Shown here piece by piece: positions 1-9,747 of a DNA stretch of 64,000 bases (positions are counted from its first letter, which is position 1; the number at the start of each line of letters is the position of its first letter). Location of the stretch: assembly GCF_003710815.1 (NCBI RefSeq), contig NZ_RHHP01000023.1:124001-188000 (forward strand). The letters are read 5' to 3'. A program made the position numbers and the translations under genes. The DNA is from Brevibacillus centrosporus. Lineage in GTDB: Bacteria > Bacillota > Bacilli > Brevibacillales > Brevibacillaceae. The notes below the pieces were generated by a model that made no database searches, was not told the origin of the DNA, and was given only the letters and a program-made list of their open reading frames with translations.

Positions 1-221
1 TGTCGCCGATCCAGACATCGACTTTCATTGGGCCACCCGTGAATTGCCATCAAGGACATATTCAAGGTCAGATGCAGCAACAGCCGCAAGTATACGGTTA
101 CCAGCTTCCCTATCCCCAACCGCAGCATCAGATGATGCAGCCCCAGATGATGCAGCCTCCCTACGGACAAACGCAGGGAATGCATCCATCTGCCCAGGGA
201 TACCCCCAGCAATATTGGTAA
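1..221 (+). CDS. C-terminal end of a Q/P/M-rich protein (5' end outside window)
   Basis: The reading frame is open from base 3 to a TAA at 219-221, so this is probably the tail of a gene that begins before the window. A GTG at 39 could also start a 60-residue protein, but no ribosome site precedes it. The visible residues are dominated by Gln, Pro, Met, Tyr and Gly, with short repeats such as MMQPQMMQPP. Low-complexity composition of this kind is common in spore-coat and other structural surface proteins of Bacillales, but no family motif is visible and I do not assign a function. A hairpin follows directly. Confidence 0.55.
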   Translation, partial: SPIQTSTFIGPPVNCHQGHIQGQMQQQPQVYGYQLPYPQPQHQMMQPQMMQPPYGQTQGMHPSAQGYPQQYW

Positions 222-231
222 GTTTTTGTGC

Positions 232-268
232 AGCCGCCTGAAAACTAGGCGGCTAGTCTCTTTTCTTT
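232..268 (+). terminator. Rho-independent terminator
   Basis: A perfect 8-bp stem (AGCCGCCT / AGGCGGCT, 232-239 and 247-254) is followed by a pyrimidine-rich T stretch. It closes the upstream partial gene. Confidence 0.75.
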
Positions 269-337
269 TTCATGCAAAGAGTGGTAATTTAATCCATATA
301 CATATGGCGAATGTGACAGGGACGGAGGGCGAGAAGA

Positions 338-715
338 ATGGGTTTGTTTGATGGGTTGATGGGAAATGCGTCGGAAGTCAGCGTCGCAGAGGCGCAGAAC
401 GAGTTTGGGCATCTGCTTGGGAGAAATGAACGAATCGAAAAGGCCTACAAACTGATCAGGGATCTTTTTCTGTTTACGGACAAACGATTTATCCTGATCG
501 ACAAACAGGGACTTACAGGGAAAAAGGTGGAGTATCATTCCATTCCCTACAAAAGCATCACGCATTTCAGTGTGGAGACAGCAGGCAGCTTTGATCTGGA
601 TGCCGAACTTACCATATACATCTCGGGTAGCCAAATGCCGATTCAACGCCAGTTTAACAAAAACCTAAACATATTTGAGGTGCAAAGTGTCCTGGCTGAT
701 TATGTGCTGAAGTGA
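338..715 (+). CDS. PH-domain (YozO/DUF1696-like) protein
   Basis: A 125-residue soluble protein starting at ATG 338 behind a purine-rich site (GGAGGGCGAGAAGA). It opens with MGLFDGLMGNA and continues with beta-rich sequence ('LFLFTDKRFILIDKQGLTGKK', then 'IPYKSITHFSVETAGSFDLD'). This is the pattern of the bacterial pleckstrin-homology-like family: a 'F/T-KR-ILID-QG--G-KV-Y-SIPY' core and a C-terminal helix. There are no membrane segments. The family's function is unknown. It stands alone between two terminators, so the context gives no clue. The family call is from the motif pattern only. Confidence 0.75.
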   Translation: MGLFDGLMGNASEVSVAEAQNEFGHLLGRNERIEKAYKLIRDLFLFTDKRFILIDKQGLTGKKVEYHSIPYKSITHFSVETAGSFDLDAELTIYISGSQMPIQRQFNKNLNIFEVQSVLADYVLK

Positions 716-760
716 TGGGTTTGGGTGAATTTGGCTAGTCTTGAAAAGGCAGTCTGCTAT

Positions 761-789
761 TTGCAATTTCATAAGATCCGTGTTACGAT
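761..789 (+). promoter_or_regulatory. Candidate sigma-A promoter of cshA leader
   Basis: TTGCAA (761-766) and TACGAT (784-789) are separated by 17 bases. The inferred start near 796 would give a leader of about 125 nt before cshA, with a terminator-like hairpin inside it. Only the hexamers support this. Confidence 0.35.
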
Positions 790-835
790 TACAGCTATGT
801 TCTTTGTGGGGTGCTTTTGTACAATCGGGGATAAG

Positions 836-874
836 AGGGCATGTTCCGGATCGTAAGGAATAGTGCCCTTTTTT
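836..874 (+). terminator. Terminator-like hairpin in the cshA leader
   Basis: AGGGCA (836-841) pairs with TGCCCT (864-869), with an inner TTCC/GGAA pairing, and TTTTTT follows. It either ends the PH-domain gene transcript or, if the 761-789 promoter is real, acts as an attenuator upstream of cshA or ends a short RNA of about 80 nt. Confidence 0.6.
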
Positions 875-923
875 AGTGAGATATTTATAGAAGAAGGTTT
901 TTGAAAAAGGAGACTGAAAAGCA

Positions 924-2423
924 TTGAGTACTTTTTTTGATTTTGGTTTACATCACTCTATCGTTAGAGCGTTGAGCAATATGGGATTTGAAGAAGCTAC
1001 AGCCATTCAGGATCAAACCGTTCCGGTTGCTCTGCAAGGACGGGATTTGATCGGGCAAGCCCAGACTGGTACCGGGAAAACAGCCGCGTTTGGTATTCCG
1101 TTGGTCGAAAGATTGGATGAAGAAAACGGCAATATCCAAGGTGTGGTACTGACACCAACTCGTGAACTGGCTGTGCAAGTAGCTGAGGAAATCAACAAGA
1201 TCGCTCAATTCAAGAAGATCACAGCTTTGCCGATCTACGGTGGTCAAGACATCACTCGTCAGATCAAGGCATTGAAAAAACGTCCACAAATCATCGTAGC
1301 TACACCAGGCCGTTTCATGGATCACATGAGAAGAAGAACGATCCGCCTGGATGCGATCGAAATCGTTGTATTGGACGAAGCAGATGAAATGCTGAACATG
1401 GGCTTCATCGATGACATCAAGGAAATTCTGAAGGAAGTGCCAGAAAACCGTCAAACGCTGTTGTTCTCGGCGACAATGCCACGTGCGATTCAAGAAATCG
1501 CGCAGCAATTCATGACGGATCCTACCCTCATTTCCGTAAAGCCGAAAGAAGTAACTGTTCCAAACATTGAGCAGCAATATATGGAAGTAGCGGAGAAGCA
1601 AAAATTTGACGTGCTCTGCCGTCTGCTCGATATCCATTCCCCTGAGCTGGCGATTATCTTTGGTCGCACCAAGCGCAGAGTGGATGAGCTCTCCGAGGCT
1701 TTGACTAAGCGTGGCTACGGAGCAGAAGGAATTCACGGCGACTTGAACCAAGCGAAGCGCGACAGTGTTCTGCGCAAATTTAAAGAAGGCACCATCGAAG
1801 TGCTGGTAGCAACAGACGTTGCTGCTCGTGGTTTGGATATCAGCGGGGTTACCCACGTATTCAACTTCGATATTCCGCAAGACTCCGAAAGCTATGTTCA
1901 CCGTATTGGCAGAACGGGTCGCGCAGGGAAAACAGGCCTTGCGATCACCTTCGTTTCTCCTCGTGAAATCGACCATCTGCGTCTGATCGAGCGTGCAACA
2001 AACCGTCGCATGGAGCGTCGTTCTGTTCCATCGATGTCTGAGGCAATGGAAGGTCAACAACGCATGGCTGTGGAGAAAATGCTGGAGGCAGCAGGCAGAG
2101 AAAATCTGCAAGCCTACAAAACATTGGCTGAACAGCTGCTGGAGGACGTTGATTCCGTAACACTCGTGTCCGCAGCCCTGAAGCTCTTGACGAAGGAACC
2201 AGATATGACGCCAGTTCGCCTCACAGAAGAAGCACCGCTTCGTGTCAGCAAGAAGAAGTTCCCTCCAAAAGGAAAAGGTACTTCCGGTGGTTATGGTGCG
2301 AAGAGACCGCAACGCCCACGTACGGGAGAATCCCGCCCACGCAGCGGCGAGTTCCGCCCTCGTTCCGGTGAATCCCGTCCACGTACAGGAGATTCTCGCC
2401 CACGCAGTGACAGACAGCGCTAA
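924..2423 (+). CDS. cshA: DEAD-box ATP-dependent RNA helicase CshA
   Basis: 499 residues from a TTG at 924 behind AAAAAGGAG. It unwinds structured RNA in ribosome assembly, mRNA decay and cold adaptation. All core motifs are present: Walker A AQTGTGKT (45-52), PTRELA (78-83), DEAD (151-154), SAT (182-184) and HRIGRTGR (326-333). Residues from about 440 form a basic, repetitive tail with several copies of (E/D)(S/F)RPR(S/T)G, an RNA-binding extension seen in CshA-type helicases. The gene is monocistronic, with a terminator at 2447. A 454-residue open frame antisense to it is a codon-bias shadow. Confidence 0.93.
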   Translation: MSTFFDFGLHHSIVRALSNMGFEEATAIQDQTVPVALQGRDLIGQAQTGTGKTAAFGIPLVERLDEENGNIQGVVLTPTRELAVQVAEEINKIAQFKKITALPIYGGQDITRQIKALKKRPQIIVATPGRFMDHMRRRTIRLDAIEIVVLDEADEMLNMGFIDDIKEILKEVPENRQTLLFSATMPRAIQEIAQQFMTDPTLISVKPKEVTVPNIEQQYMEVAEKQKFDVLCRLLDIHSPELAIIFGRTKRRVDELSEALTKRGYGAEGIHGDLNQAKRDSVLRKFKEGTIEVLVATDVAARGLDISGVTHVFNFDIPQDSESYVHRIGRTGRAGKTGLAITFVSPREIDHLRLIERATNRRMERRSVPSMSEAMEGQQRMAVEKMLEAAGRENLQAYKTLAEQLLEDVDSVTLVSAALKLLTKEPDMTPVRLTEEAPLRVSKKKFPPKGKGTSGGYGAKRPQRPRTGESRPRSGEFRPRSGESRPRTGDSRPRSDRQR

Positions 2424-2446
2424 TTGAAAAGATGATGACAGGCAAG

Positions 2447-2472
2447 GCCTCCGCTAAAGCGGGGGTCTTTTT
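2447..2472 (+). terminator. Terminator of cshA
   Basis: An 8-bp stem (GCCTCCGC / GCGGGGGT, loop TAAA) is followed by seven T, 23 bases after the cshA stop. Confidence 0.85.
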
Positions 2473-2555
2473 TACTGAATCAGAAAGTATAAACGACGTG
2501 AGCCATCCCTTTTCCTTCTTCTCCACCACAGCTTCACCGACCACTTAACCTAAGG

Positions 2556-2590
2556 ACGCGGGCGCACTTCAACTTCCCGCGTTTTTTTTA
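2556..2590 (+). terminator. Second terminator before the mannitol operon
   Basis: ACGCGGG (2556-2562) pairs with CCCGCGT (2576-2582) and is followed by eight T. It lies about 85 bases past the first terminator. The stretch between the two holds no convincing ORF. The rest of the 2424-2775 gap contains the putative mtl control region. Confidence 0.75.
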
Positions 2591-2639
2591 TTCATTTCTT
2601 CACTTGAATGGGACATCCTTTGATTTTTTCAATTAACTT

Positions 2640-2705
2640 TTGTCAACATTAATCGAGACAACATAGCCTTTTGATTTTGTTGTGGCGCAGATGTAAACGC
2701 TTTAT
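2640..2705 (+). promoter_or_regulatory. Candidate mtlA operator and catabolite (cre-like) site
   Basis: An imperfect inverted repeat, TTGTC-N12-GACAA (2640-2661), lies where a MtlR activator site would be expected. At 2692-2705, TGTAAACGCTTTAT resembles the CcpA cre consensus, with one conserved position lost near the right end. Known mannitol operons of Bacilli use MtlR activation plus CcpA repression, so both sites make sense. I could not place a convincing -35/-10 pair. Confidence 0.4.
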
Positions 2706-2775
2706 ATTTGAAGCAAGCAAACATACTTTTTAATTCTGTCATGAACAAATAGATTCAGGTAAAGGAGGGTCCTGT

Positions 2776-4218
2776 ATGGGGAAAGTAGCCACAAACAATC
2801 AGGGTTCAGGTGGATTGCGAGTCTCGGTACAAAAATTTGGCCGCTTTTTGAGCGCGATGGTCATGCCGAACATTGGAGCATTTATCGCGTGGGGTCTGAT
2901 TACTGCGCTCTTTATTCCGACGGGCTGGTTACCAAATGAAAGTCTGGCAAAATTGGTCGATCCGACGATCAAGTATCTCCTGCCGCTGCTGATCGGGTAT
3001 ACAGGCGGTAAAATGATTCACGATGTCCGAGGCGGTGTCGTCGGGGCAATTGCAACAATGGGTGTCATCGTCGGTACAGACATCCCGATGTTTATGGGAG
3101 CCATGATTATGGGTCCGATCGGCGGTTGGGTCATGAAAAAAGTGGACCAGTCGCTGGAAGGAAAGATTAAGTCCGGATTTGAAATGCTGGTCAACAACTT
3201 CTCTGCAGGGATTCTTGGAGCGCTGCTGACGCTGCTGGCCTTCCTCGCGATTGGTCCTGTCGTAGAAGGTCTGAGCAAAGCGCTCGCTGCTGGCGTACAG
3301 GTTATCGTCAATGCTGGATTGTTACCGCTTGCAAGCATTTTCATTGAACCTGCGAAAATATTGTTCTTAAATAACGCCATTAACCACGGTATTCTAAGTC
3401 CAATCGGGCTGGATGAAGCGTCAAAAGTCGGTAAATCCATCTTCTTCTTGTTGGAAACCAACCCTGGTCCAGGACTGGGTATCCTGCTCGCGTACTGGCT
3501 GGTGGGTCGGGGCAATGCGAAGCAATCTGCTCCTGGCGCTGTGATTATCCACTTCTTTGGTGGGATTCATGAGATTTACTTCCCGTACATTTTGATGAAC
3601 CCACGCTTGATTTTGGCGGTAATTGGCGGCGGTATGGCTGGCGTGTTCACCTTTACTCTGCTGGGTGCAGGATTGGTAGCGCCACCATCTCCAGGTAGTA
3701 TCTTCGCTCTCTCTGCCATGGCCCCACGTGGAGGATTGCTCCCTGTATGGGCAGGTGTGATCGTGGCGACCGTCGTCTCTTTTGTGATTGCCTCGGCATT
3801 GCTGAAAATGAGCAGCAAAAATGAGGACGAGGAATTGGCGAAAGCGACAGAGAAGATGCAAGAGCTGAAAGGCAAAAAACAGCAAGCAGTAGAAACCGAA
3901 GAAGTAGCTGCAACTGCAACTACAGCTCAAATCGCAGCATCTGATGTGAAAAAAGTAGTCTTCTCATGCGATGCCGGTATGGGGTCGAGCGCGATGGGAG
4001 CTGCGGCCCTGCGGAAGAAATTTAAAGCTGCCGGGCTGGAGGAAATCACGGTAATCAATACAGCGATCAACGACATTCCTGCGGATGCAGACATTGTTAT
4101 TACCCATAAATCGCTGACGGAGCGCGCGGTTGCAAAGGCACCTGAAGCGGAACATATTTCGATTGATAACTTTTTGAACAGCCCGGAATACGACAATTTG
4201 GTCAAACGTCTGAGCTAA
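2776..4218 (+). CDS. mtlA: Mannitol PTS transporter, EIICB
   Basis: 480 residues from ATG 2776, seven bases after AAAGGAGGGT. It imports D-mannitol and phosphorylates it to mannitol-1-phosphate. The N-terminal membrane EIIC domain (about 20-345) carries the mannitol signature GGIHEIYFPY. A charged Ala/Glu/Lys linker leads to the EIIB domain, with the phosphorylated Cys398 in 'VFSCDAGMGSSAMG'. The EIIA domain is encoded separately as mtlF, the usual Gram-positive arrangement. It is the first gene of the operon mtlA-mtlR-mtlF-mtlD-ptsI-ptsH. Confidence 0.96.
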   Translation: MGKVATNNQGSGGLRVSVQKFGRFLSAMVMPNIGAFIAWGLITALFIPTGWLPNESLAKLVDPTIKYLLPLLIGYTGGKMIHDVRGGVVGAIATMGVIVGTDIPMFMGAMIMGPIGGWVMKKVDQSLEGKIKSGFEMLVNNFSAGILGALLTLLAFLAIGPVVEGLSKALAAGVQVIVNAGLLPLASIFIEPAKILFLNNAINHGILSPIGLDEASKVGKSIFFLLETNPGPGLGILLAYWLVGRGNAKQSAPGAVIIHFFGGIHEIYFPYILMNPRLILAVIGGGMAGVFTFTLLGAGLVAPPSPGSIFALSAMAPRGGLLPVWAGVIVATVVSFVIASALLKMSSKNEDEELAKATEKMQELKGKKQQAVETEEVAATATTAQIAASDVKKVVFSCDAGMGSSAMGAAALRKKFKAAGLEEITVINTAINDIPADADIVITHKSLTERAVAKAPEAEHISIDNFLNSPEYDNLVKRLS

Positions 4219-4226
4219 AGGGAACC

Positions 4227-4260
4227 AACGCTAGTGCGAGCTAGCGTTTTCCCTCTTTTC
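4227..4260 (+). terminator. Intra-operon hairpin between mtlA and mtlR
   Basis: A perfect 8-bp stem (AACGCTAG / CTAGCGTT) with a 6-base loop is followed by a T/C-rich run. It may partly terminate or stabilise the mtlA message so that the transporter is made in excess over the regulator. Confidence 0.55.
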
Positions 4261-4279
4261 TGCGAAGGGAAGTGGAACC

Positions 4280-6391
4280 TTGCGGGTATCTTCACGTCAA
4301 CGAGCCATCATCGAGATTTTGCTGCAAGAACAGAAGGATAGCCTGACTGTAGGGGCTGTCGCCGAGCAGATAGGAGTCAGTGCACGCACCATTCATCGGG
4401 AATTGGATGTGCTTGCAGTCTTTTTTGAACAGCATGGATTGAAACTGGTACGAAAGGCGGGCGCAGGAGTCGAGGTAGTGGGGACGCAGGAAGAGAAGCA
4501 GTCGCTGCGCATCAATATCCTGCACCAGACAACGACGGAGTACACGCCGCAGGAGAGAAAGGTCTTGATTTTGTGTGCGCTTCTGGAGGCGACGGAGCCA
4601 GTGAAGCTCATTTCGCTGGCGTTGGACTTGAAGGTGACGACGGCAACCATCAGTCACGATCTGGACGATCTGGAGCTGATGCTGTCTCAGTACGAGCTTA
4701 GCCTGTTGCGGAAAAGGGGCTATGGCGTTGAACTGAACGGTTCCGAATCCTCCAAGCGTCGTGCCATCAGCCGGCTGCTATCGGATCATTTGGACGACCA
4801 TCAAGTCATCGAGATCATTCGGGATAACATTCAGAACAAGAACCTGCGGGATGTCGATTCGATCTCGGAGCGTCTTTTGGGCCTGATTGACCGGGAAAAG
4901 CTGATCAAAGTGGAAAATGCACTGAGTCATTTGGAAGAGGAGCTGCCGTACTCGCTTGCAGATAGTGCGTACATCGGTCTGGTTACCCATCTGGCTTTGG
5001 CTGTGGAGAGGGTCGAAAAAGGTGAAAACATTCATTTCGACGAGCTAACGCTAAACGAGCTGATGGGAACCTCCGAATACGAGGCTGCACAAACCATCAT
5101 GGAGAGGCTGAAGCAGACGTTCGATATGGAGATTCCTGCCGCCGAGGTCGGCTACATCACGATGCATCTGCGCGGAGCCAAGCTGAGGAATTCTCAGGAT
5201 GAGTCGCTGTGGCCGGAAAATGCGGAACTGTTCGTGGCCACCCAGCAGCTGATTCAGCTTTGCGAGGAGCGGTTGGGAATACCTCTTCGGGGGGATACTT
5301 CTTTGTTCCATGGGCTTTTGACACATCTGGAGCCGGCTCATTATCGGTTAAAACGAAAGATGGAAATCAGAAACCCTATCCTGGAGCAGATTAAGCAGAA
5401 TTATCCCGAATTGTTCGCGGTTGCCAAGGAGGCGGCGGAGAGAATATTCCCCGACCTGCACGTGCCGGAAGAGGAAGTCGGCTATCTGGTGATGCATTTG
5501 GGTGCCGCATTGGAGAGGACAAAGCAGGAGCAGCAGCGATATCGGGCGCTTGTCGTATGCTCCAGCGGCATCGGGTCGTCCAAGATTTTGGCAACGCGGA
5601 TTCGCCGGGAAATTCCGGAGATCGTCAGCCTGCAGAATCTGTCCTTGTTTGAGCTTGGTCGTGTTCCCGAGAGTGAATATGACCTGATCATTTCCACCAT
5701 CCCGTTGCCAGCAAGTCCGATGGAATATGTGGTAGTCAGTCCGCTGCTGCCGCAAGAAGACATTCAAAAGATCAAGTATTACTTGCTGAATGCGGGGCAA
5801 TCGCGCAAAGCAAACTGGGAAGGGACAGAGCGGCCGCTTGTAGCAAATCAGGCCAGTCAGCAATTGAAGATGTTGAGTCAATATACCCGGTATGCCACCG
5901 AATTGGTGGATGGGATGCTGGTGCGGACCTGGAATAACCGCGCGAAAACGATGGAACAGATGCTGAGCGCGATCGTGGGCGAACTGGAGAAAAGCGGCAG
6001 CGTTCACGAGGTGCATACGGTTGTGGCCCACTTGCTGGCCCGAGAAAAGCTTGGCGGTCTGGGGATACCCGGTACCTCCATGGCTTTGTTTCACGCCAAA
6101 AGCGATGCCGTCGCAAAGGTGTCGTTCACCGTTCATCTGCTTGAGGAGCCTGTCTCCTTGAGGTCGATGGACGAGGAAAACATGTCCGCTCGCATCCTGC
6201 TCATGCTGCTAAGTCCCAATGGCACGCCGCGAGAAGGGCTGGAAGTGCTGAGTGAGATCAGCTCGATGCTGATTGAGGAAGAAGCGCAGAGGTTGATGGA
6301 ATCAGGAGAAGGACAGCGCATCACGGAAGAGATAGCAGGCAGGCTGTACAGCTACTGCCTGAAAAAGACAGGATTGGAGAGAGTAAAATGA
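4280..6391 (+). CDS. mtlR: Mannitol operon transcriptional activator MtlR
   Basis: 703 residues from a TTG at 4280; the upstream GAAGTGG is a weak ribosome site. The architecture is that of PRD-type activators: an N-terminal DeoR-like helix-turn-helix (about 1-60), a second winged-helix segment, two PTS-regulation domains with conserved His contexts ('VTHLALAVER', 'YITMHLRGAK', 'GLLTHLEPAHYRL', 'GYLVMHLGAALER'), then an EIIB(Gat)-like domain with 'VVCSSGIGSSKIL' and a C-terminal EIIA(Mtl)-like domain. Activity in this family is set by PTS phosphorylation and the MtlA EIIB domain. It sits inside the operon it should activate. Its stop overlaps the mtlF start. Confidence 0.93.
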   Translation: MRVSSRQRAIIEILLQEQKDSLTVGAVAEQIGVSARTIHRELDVLAVFFEQHGLKLVRKAGAGVEVVGTQEEKQSLRINILHQTTTEYTPQERKVLILCALLEATEPVKLISLALDLKVTTATISHDLDDLELMLSQYELSLLRKRGYGVELNGSESSKRRAISRLLSDHLDDHQVIEIIRDNIQNKNLRDVDSISERLLGLIDREKLIKVENALSHLEEELPYSLADSAYIGLVTHLALAVERVEKGENIHFDELTLNELMGTSEYEAAQTIMERLKQTFDMEIPAAEVGYITMHLRGAKLRNSQDESLWPENAELFVATQQLIQLCEERLGIPLRGDTSLFHGLLTHLEPAHYRLKRKMEIRNPILEQIKQNYPELFAVAKEAAERIFPDLHVPEEEVGYLVMHLGAALERTKQEQQRYRALVVCSSGIGSSKILATRIRREIPEIVSLQNLSLFELGRVPESEYDLIISTIPLPASPMEYVVVSPLLPQEDIQKIKYYLLNAGQSRKANWEGTERPLVANQASQQLKMLSQYTRYATELVDGMLVRTWNNRAKTMEQMLSAIVGELEKSGSVHEVHTVVAHLLAREKLGGLGIPGTSMALFHAKSDAVAKVSFTVHLLEEPVSLRSMDEENMSARILLMLLSPNGTPREGLEVLSEISSMLIEEEAQRLMESGEGQRITEEIAGRLYSYCLKKTGLERVK

Positions 6392-6822
6392 GCAACGTAC
6401 TGACAGCAGAAAAAATCATGATGAACGCAAAGGTAGCGAGCAAAGAAGAAGGCATCCGTCTGGCAGGAGAATTGTTGGTAAAGGGAGGACATGTCAGCGC
6501 GGCTTACATCGATAAAATGCAGGAAAGAGAAGCGCTTGCGACGACTTATATTGGTAGTGGAGTAGCCATTCCTCATGGCACGAATGAAGCGAAGCAAGAG
6601 ATCCTGTCTACGGGCATTTCCATCGTGCAGGTTCCAGATGGCGTCGATTTTGGGGAAGGCAATACAGCTTATTTGCTGATCGGGATTGCAGCCATCGGCG
6701 ACGAGCATCTGGAGGTTCTCTCCAATATTGCGGTGATTTGCTCGGAGGAGGAAAATGTCACTCGAGCGGTTCAAGCAAAAACGCCGGAAGAAATCATTGC
6801 CCTGTTTGCAGAAGGGGAGTGA
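6388..6822 (+). CDS. mtlF: Mannitol PTS EIIA component
   Basis: 144 residues, with the start overlapping the mtlR stop as ATGA, which indicates translational coupling. It carries phosphate from HPr to the EIIB of MtlA. The phospho-accepting His63 is in 'VAIPHGTNEAK', the EIIA(Mtl/Fru) signature. The length fits a stand-alone EIIA. The next gene, mtlD, begins 7 bases later. Confidence 0.95.
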   Translation: MSNVLTAEKIMMNAKVASKEEGIRLAGELLVKGGHVSAAYIDKMQEREALATTYIGSGVAIPHGTNEAKQEILSTGISIVQVPDGVDFGEGNTAYLLIGIAAIGDEHLEVLSNIAVICSEEENVTRAVQAKTPEEIIALFAEGE

Positions 6823-6828
6823 AGATAG

Positions 6829-7989
6829 ATGATCGCAGTTCATTTTGGAGCAGGGAATATCGGACGTGGGTTCATTGGCCAGCTGTTGAATCAGGCTGGC
6901 TATGAGGTAGTGTTTGTCGACGTCAATCAAGAGCTGGTTGACGAGCTGAACCTTCGGCAGTCGTATGAGGTGCAGCTTGCAACGGAGGGAGCGCCACTCT
7001 CACAAGTAACAGGCGTGCGTGCTATTTTGGGCAAAGATATCGAGACCGTCGCCCAAACGATTGCTCAGGCAGATTTGGTTACGACTGCTGTGGGTCCATC
7101 TATTTTGCCGCATATCGCAGGTGCGATCGCAGAAGGCATCTCCAAAAGGCTTGCGGGAGAGGCGCGTGCATTAAATGTGATCGCCTGCGAAAACATGATC
7201 GGCGGCAGCCAGCAGCTGAAAGGCTACGTCTATGGCCTTATGAGTCCAGAAGATCAAAGCAGGGCAGATGAATGGGTCGCCTTTCCAAATGCAGCTGTAG
7301 ACCGGATTGTTCCCTTGCAAAAGCATGCGGACAAACTGCTTGTGACGGTTGAGCCATTTTTCGAATGGGTAGTAGATCAGTCGCAGATCAAGGGTGAGGT
7401 GCCTGCTATTGAAGGAGTCACCTATGTATTCGATTTGGCTCCGTATATCGAACGCAAGCTGTTTACTGTAAATACCGGGCATGCCGTTATCGCGTATTTA
7501 GGCTATCTGTACGGATATGGAACGATTGACGAAGCCCTGCAGGATCAAGAGATTCAGCAGGCAATCCGGGGAGCGCTCCAGGAGACCGGGGAGCTGCTTC
7601 AGAAAAAATATCACTTCGAGAAGGAAACACACGAAGCGTATGTAGAAAAGATTCTGGGAAGGTATTCCAATCGGATGCTTGCTGACCATGTCACACGGGT
7701 AGCCCGATCACCAATTCGCAAGCTGTCGCCCAATGATCGCCTGATAGGGCCAGCGACGCAATGTGTAGAGCGCGGCATTTCCGCAGAGTATCTGGGATTG
7801 GCTATTGCGGCAGCTTTGTTGTTTGACTACCCAGAGGACCCAGAAGCGATGCAGATTCAATCGGATCGTAAGCAGAACGGCTTTGCGCACGCGATGCAAA
7901 GCTATACAGGCATTTCCGAGGAAAGTCTACTAGGGGCCATCGTAATGAAGCATGCACGCTCGCTCCAAGACCGAATCATCTCAAACTAG
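6829..7989 (+). CDS. mtlD: Mannitol-1-phosphate 5-dehydrogenase
   Basis: 386 residues from ATG 6829 after GAAGGGGAGTG. It oxidises mannitol-1-phosphate to fructose-6-phosphate with NAD+. The N-terminal dinucleotide-binding motif '[12 protein letters not shown]' begins at residue 6. The C-terminal half has the long-chain mannitol dehydrogenase pattern ('[20 protein letters not shown]', '[10 protein letters not shown]'-type segment). The length is normal for MtlD (about 380). It completes the mannitol pathway encoded here. Confidence 0.96.
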   Translation: MIAVHFGAGNIGRGFIGQLLNQAGYEVVFVDVNQELVDELNLRQSYEVQLATEGAPLSQVTGVRAILGKDIETVAQTIAQADLVTTAVGPSILPHIAGAIAEGISKRLAGEARALNVIACENMIGGSQQLKGYVYGLMSPEDQSRADEWVAFPNAAVDRIVPLQKHADKLLVTVEPFFEWVVDQSQIKGEVPAIEGVTYVFDLAPYIERKLFTVNTGHAVIAYLGYLYGYGTIDEALQDQEIQQAIRGALQETGELLQKKYHFEKETHEAYVEKILGRYSNRMLADHVTRVARSPIRKLSPNDRLIGPATQCVERGISAEYLGLAIAAALLFDYPEDPEAMQIQSDRKQNGFAHAMQSYTGISEESLLGAIVMKHARSLQDRIISN

Positions 7990-8005
7990 GAAAGGAGGAG
8001 TAGGG

Positions 8006-9733
8006 ATGTCTCATAAAATCGTAGGTGTCAAAGCTTCCGCAGGGATTGCGATAGGAAAGGTGTTTTTGCTTGCCAATCCAAAGCTCGCGATTACAACGAT
8101 GTCCATCGAAGATCCACAGGCAGAAATCCAACGTTTTCAGGATGCGCTGGCAAAGGCCAAAGCGGACTTGGAAGGGATTGCCTCGCATGTGGAAAAAGAG
8201 ATGGGGGCAGACAAGGCAGACATTTTCAAGGCGCATCTCCTCGTGTTGGAGGACCCGGAGCTGGTGGATACGATTCAGGGGAAAATCGAATCGGATCGCG
8301 TCAATGCAGAGAGCGCCTTGGATGAAGTTTCCCAAGGATTCATCCAGTTGTTTGAGCAAATGGACAACGAATACATGCGAGAGCGGGCTGCTGATATTCG
8401 GGATGTGACCAAACGCGTCCTCTCCTACCTGTTGGGTGTCGAGTTCGCGACTCCTGCACATTTGACAGAAGAGGTCATCGTGGTGGCAGAGGATTTAACG
8501 CCCTCGGATACAGCGCAACTAGACCGACGTTATGTGAAGGGATTTGTGACCGACATCGGTGGACGTACGTCTCATTCGGCGATTATGGCGCGTTCTCTGG
8601 AAATTCCCGCAGTCGTTGGTACGAGAGAAATCACCCGACTCACAGCTGCTTCTTCCACAGCCATTGTAGATGGTCACGAGGGTATTGTCCTCCTCGATCC
8701 AACGGACGAGGAGATTGCCTTTTATCAGCGCAGGCAGAAGGAATACGACCAGGAAAAAGCGGAACTGCTCAAGCTGGTCCACCAAAAAACAGTGACGACC
8801 GACCAACAGCATGTGGAGCTTGCCGCGAATATCGGCAGCCCGCAGGATCTGGCAGGTGTTCTCGCGAATGGGGCAGAAGGAGTGGGGCTTTTCCGCACCG
8901 AGTTCCTCTATATGGGACGAGAGAATTTCCCTACAGAAGAGGAGCAGTATCTCGCGTACCAGCAGGTGCTTGCGCAAATGGAAGGCAAACCTGTAGTCAT
9001 CCGTACGCTTGATATCGGTGGAGATAAGCAGCTTTCCTATCTCGATATGCCTGAGGAATTGAATCCGTTCCTAGGGTTTCGAGCGATTCGGCTCTGCCTG
9101 GACAATCAGGAGCTGTTCAGGACTCAGCTGCGTGCCTTGCTGCGTGCAAGCGTATCGGGCAATTTGAAAATCATGTTTCCGATGATTGCGACCCTCGAGG
9201 AGTTCCGCGAGGCGAAGAGCATCCTGGAGGAAGAAAAGCGCGGGCTGCTGGAGAAGGGCATCGCTGTCTCCGAACAGATCGAAGTGGGAATCATGATTGA
9301 AATCCCTGCAGCAGCCATGATGGCGGATCAGTTCGCGAACGAAGTGGATTTCTTTAGTATTGGAACCAATGATCTGATTCAGTATACGATGGCAGCAGAC
9401 CGTATGAATGAACGGGTTGCTTATCTGTACCAGCCGTATCATCCAGCGGTTCTGCGATTGATTCACCTAGTGATCAAGGCTGCTCATGAAAAAGGAAAAT
9501 GGGTAGGCATGTGCGGGGAAATGGCCGGGGATCCAATCGCGATTCCGATCTTGCTGGGAATGGGATTAGACGAATTCAGCATGAGTGCCGTCAGTATTTT
9601 GCCTGCACGTGGGCAGCTTGGCCGCATGAGTAAGGAAGAAGCGGCAAAACATACTACTACCATTCTTTCGATGAGCTCGTCCCAGCAGGTGGAGGAGTTT
9701 GTCCGACGTACTTTTCATCAATTGGACAACTAA
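8006..9733 (+). CDS. ptsI: PTS enzyme I (phosphoenolpyruvate-protein phosphotransferase)
   Basis: 575 residues. The open frame extends upstream to 7952, but ATG 8006 follows AAAGGAGGAGTAGGG and gives the standard N-terminus ([18 protein letters not shown]). Enzyme I moves phosphate from PEP to HPr. The active-site His190 is in '[13 protein letters not shown]'. The C-terminal PEP-binding barrel has '[12 protein letters not shown]', '[15 protein letters not shown]' and '[11 protein letters not shown]'. It sits 16 bases after mtlD and precedes ptsH, the reverse of the usual ptsH-ptsI order. The general PTS genes are therefore physically tied to mannitol use here. Confidence 0.96.
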   Translation: MSHKIVGVKASAGIAIGKVFLLANPKLAITTMSIEDPQAEIQRFQDALAKAKADLEGIASHVEKEMGADKADIFKAHLLVLEDPELVDTIQGKIESDRVNAESALDEVSQGFIQLFEQMDNEYMRERAADIRDVTKRVLSYLLGVEFATPAHLTEEVIVVAEDLTPSDTAQLDRRYVKGFVTDIGGRTSHSAIMARSLEIPAVVGTREITRLTAASSTAIVDGHEGIVLLDPTDEEIAFYQRRQKEYDQEKAELLKLVHQKTVTTDQQHVELAANIGSPQDLAGVLANGAEGVGLFRTEFLYMGRENFPTEEEQYLAYQQVLAQMEGKPVVIRTLDIGGDKQLSYLDMPEELNPFLGFRAIRLCLDNQELFRTQLRALLRASVSGNLKIMFPMIATLEEFREAKSILEEEKRGLLEKGIAVSEQIEVGIMIEIPAAAMMADQFANEVDFFSIGTNDLIQYTMAADRMNERVAYLYQPYHPAVLRLIHLVIKAAHEKGKWVGMCGEMAGDPIAIPILLGMGLDEFSMSAVSILPARGQLGRMSKEEAAKHTTTILSMSSSQQVEEFVRRTFHQLDN

Positions 9734-9747
9734 GGAGGTGCAACCAG

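Noticed and set aside
948..2312. 454-codon open frame antisense to cshA
   Set aside because: No ribosome site, no domain, odd Cys/His/Phe-rich composition; a codon-bias shadow of a clear helicase.
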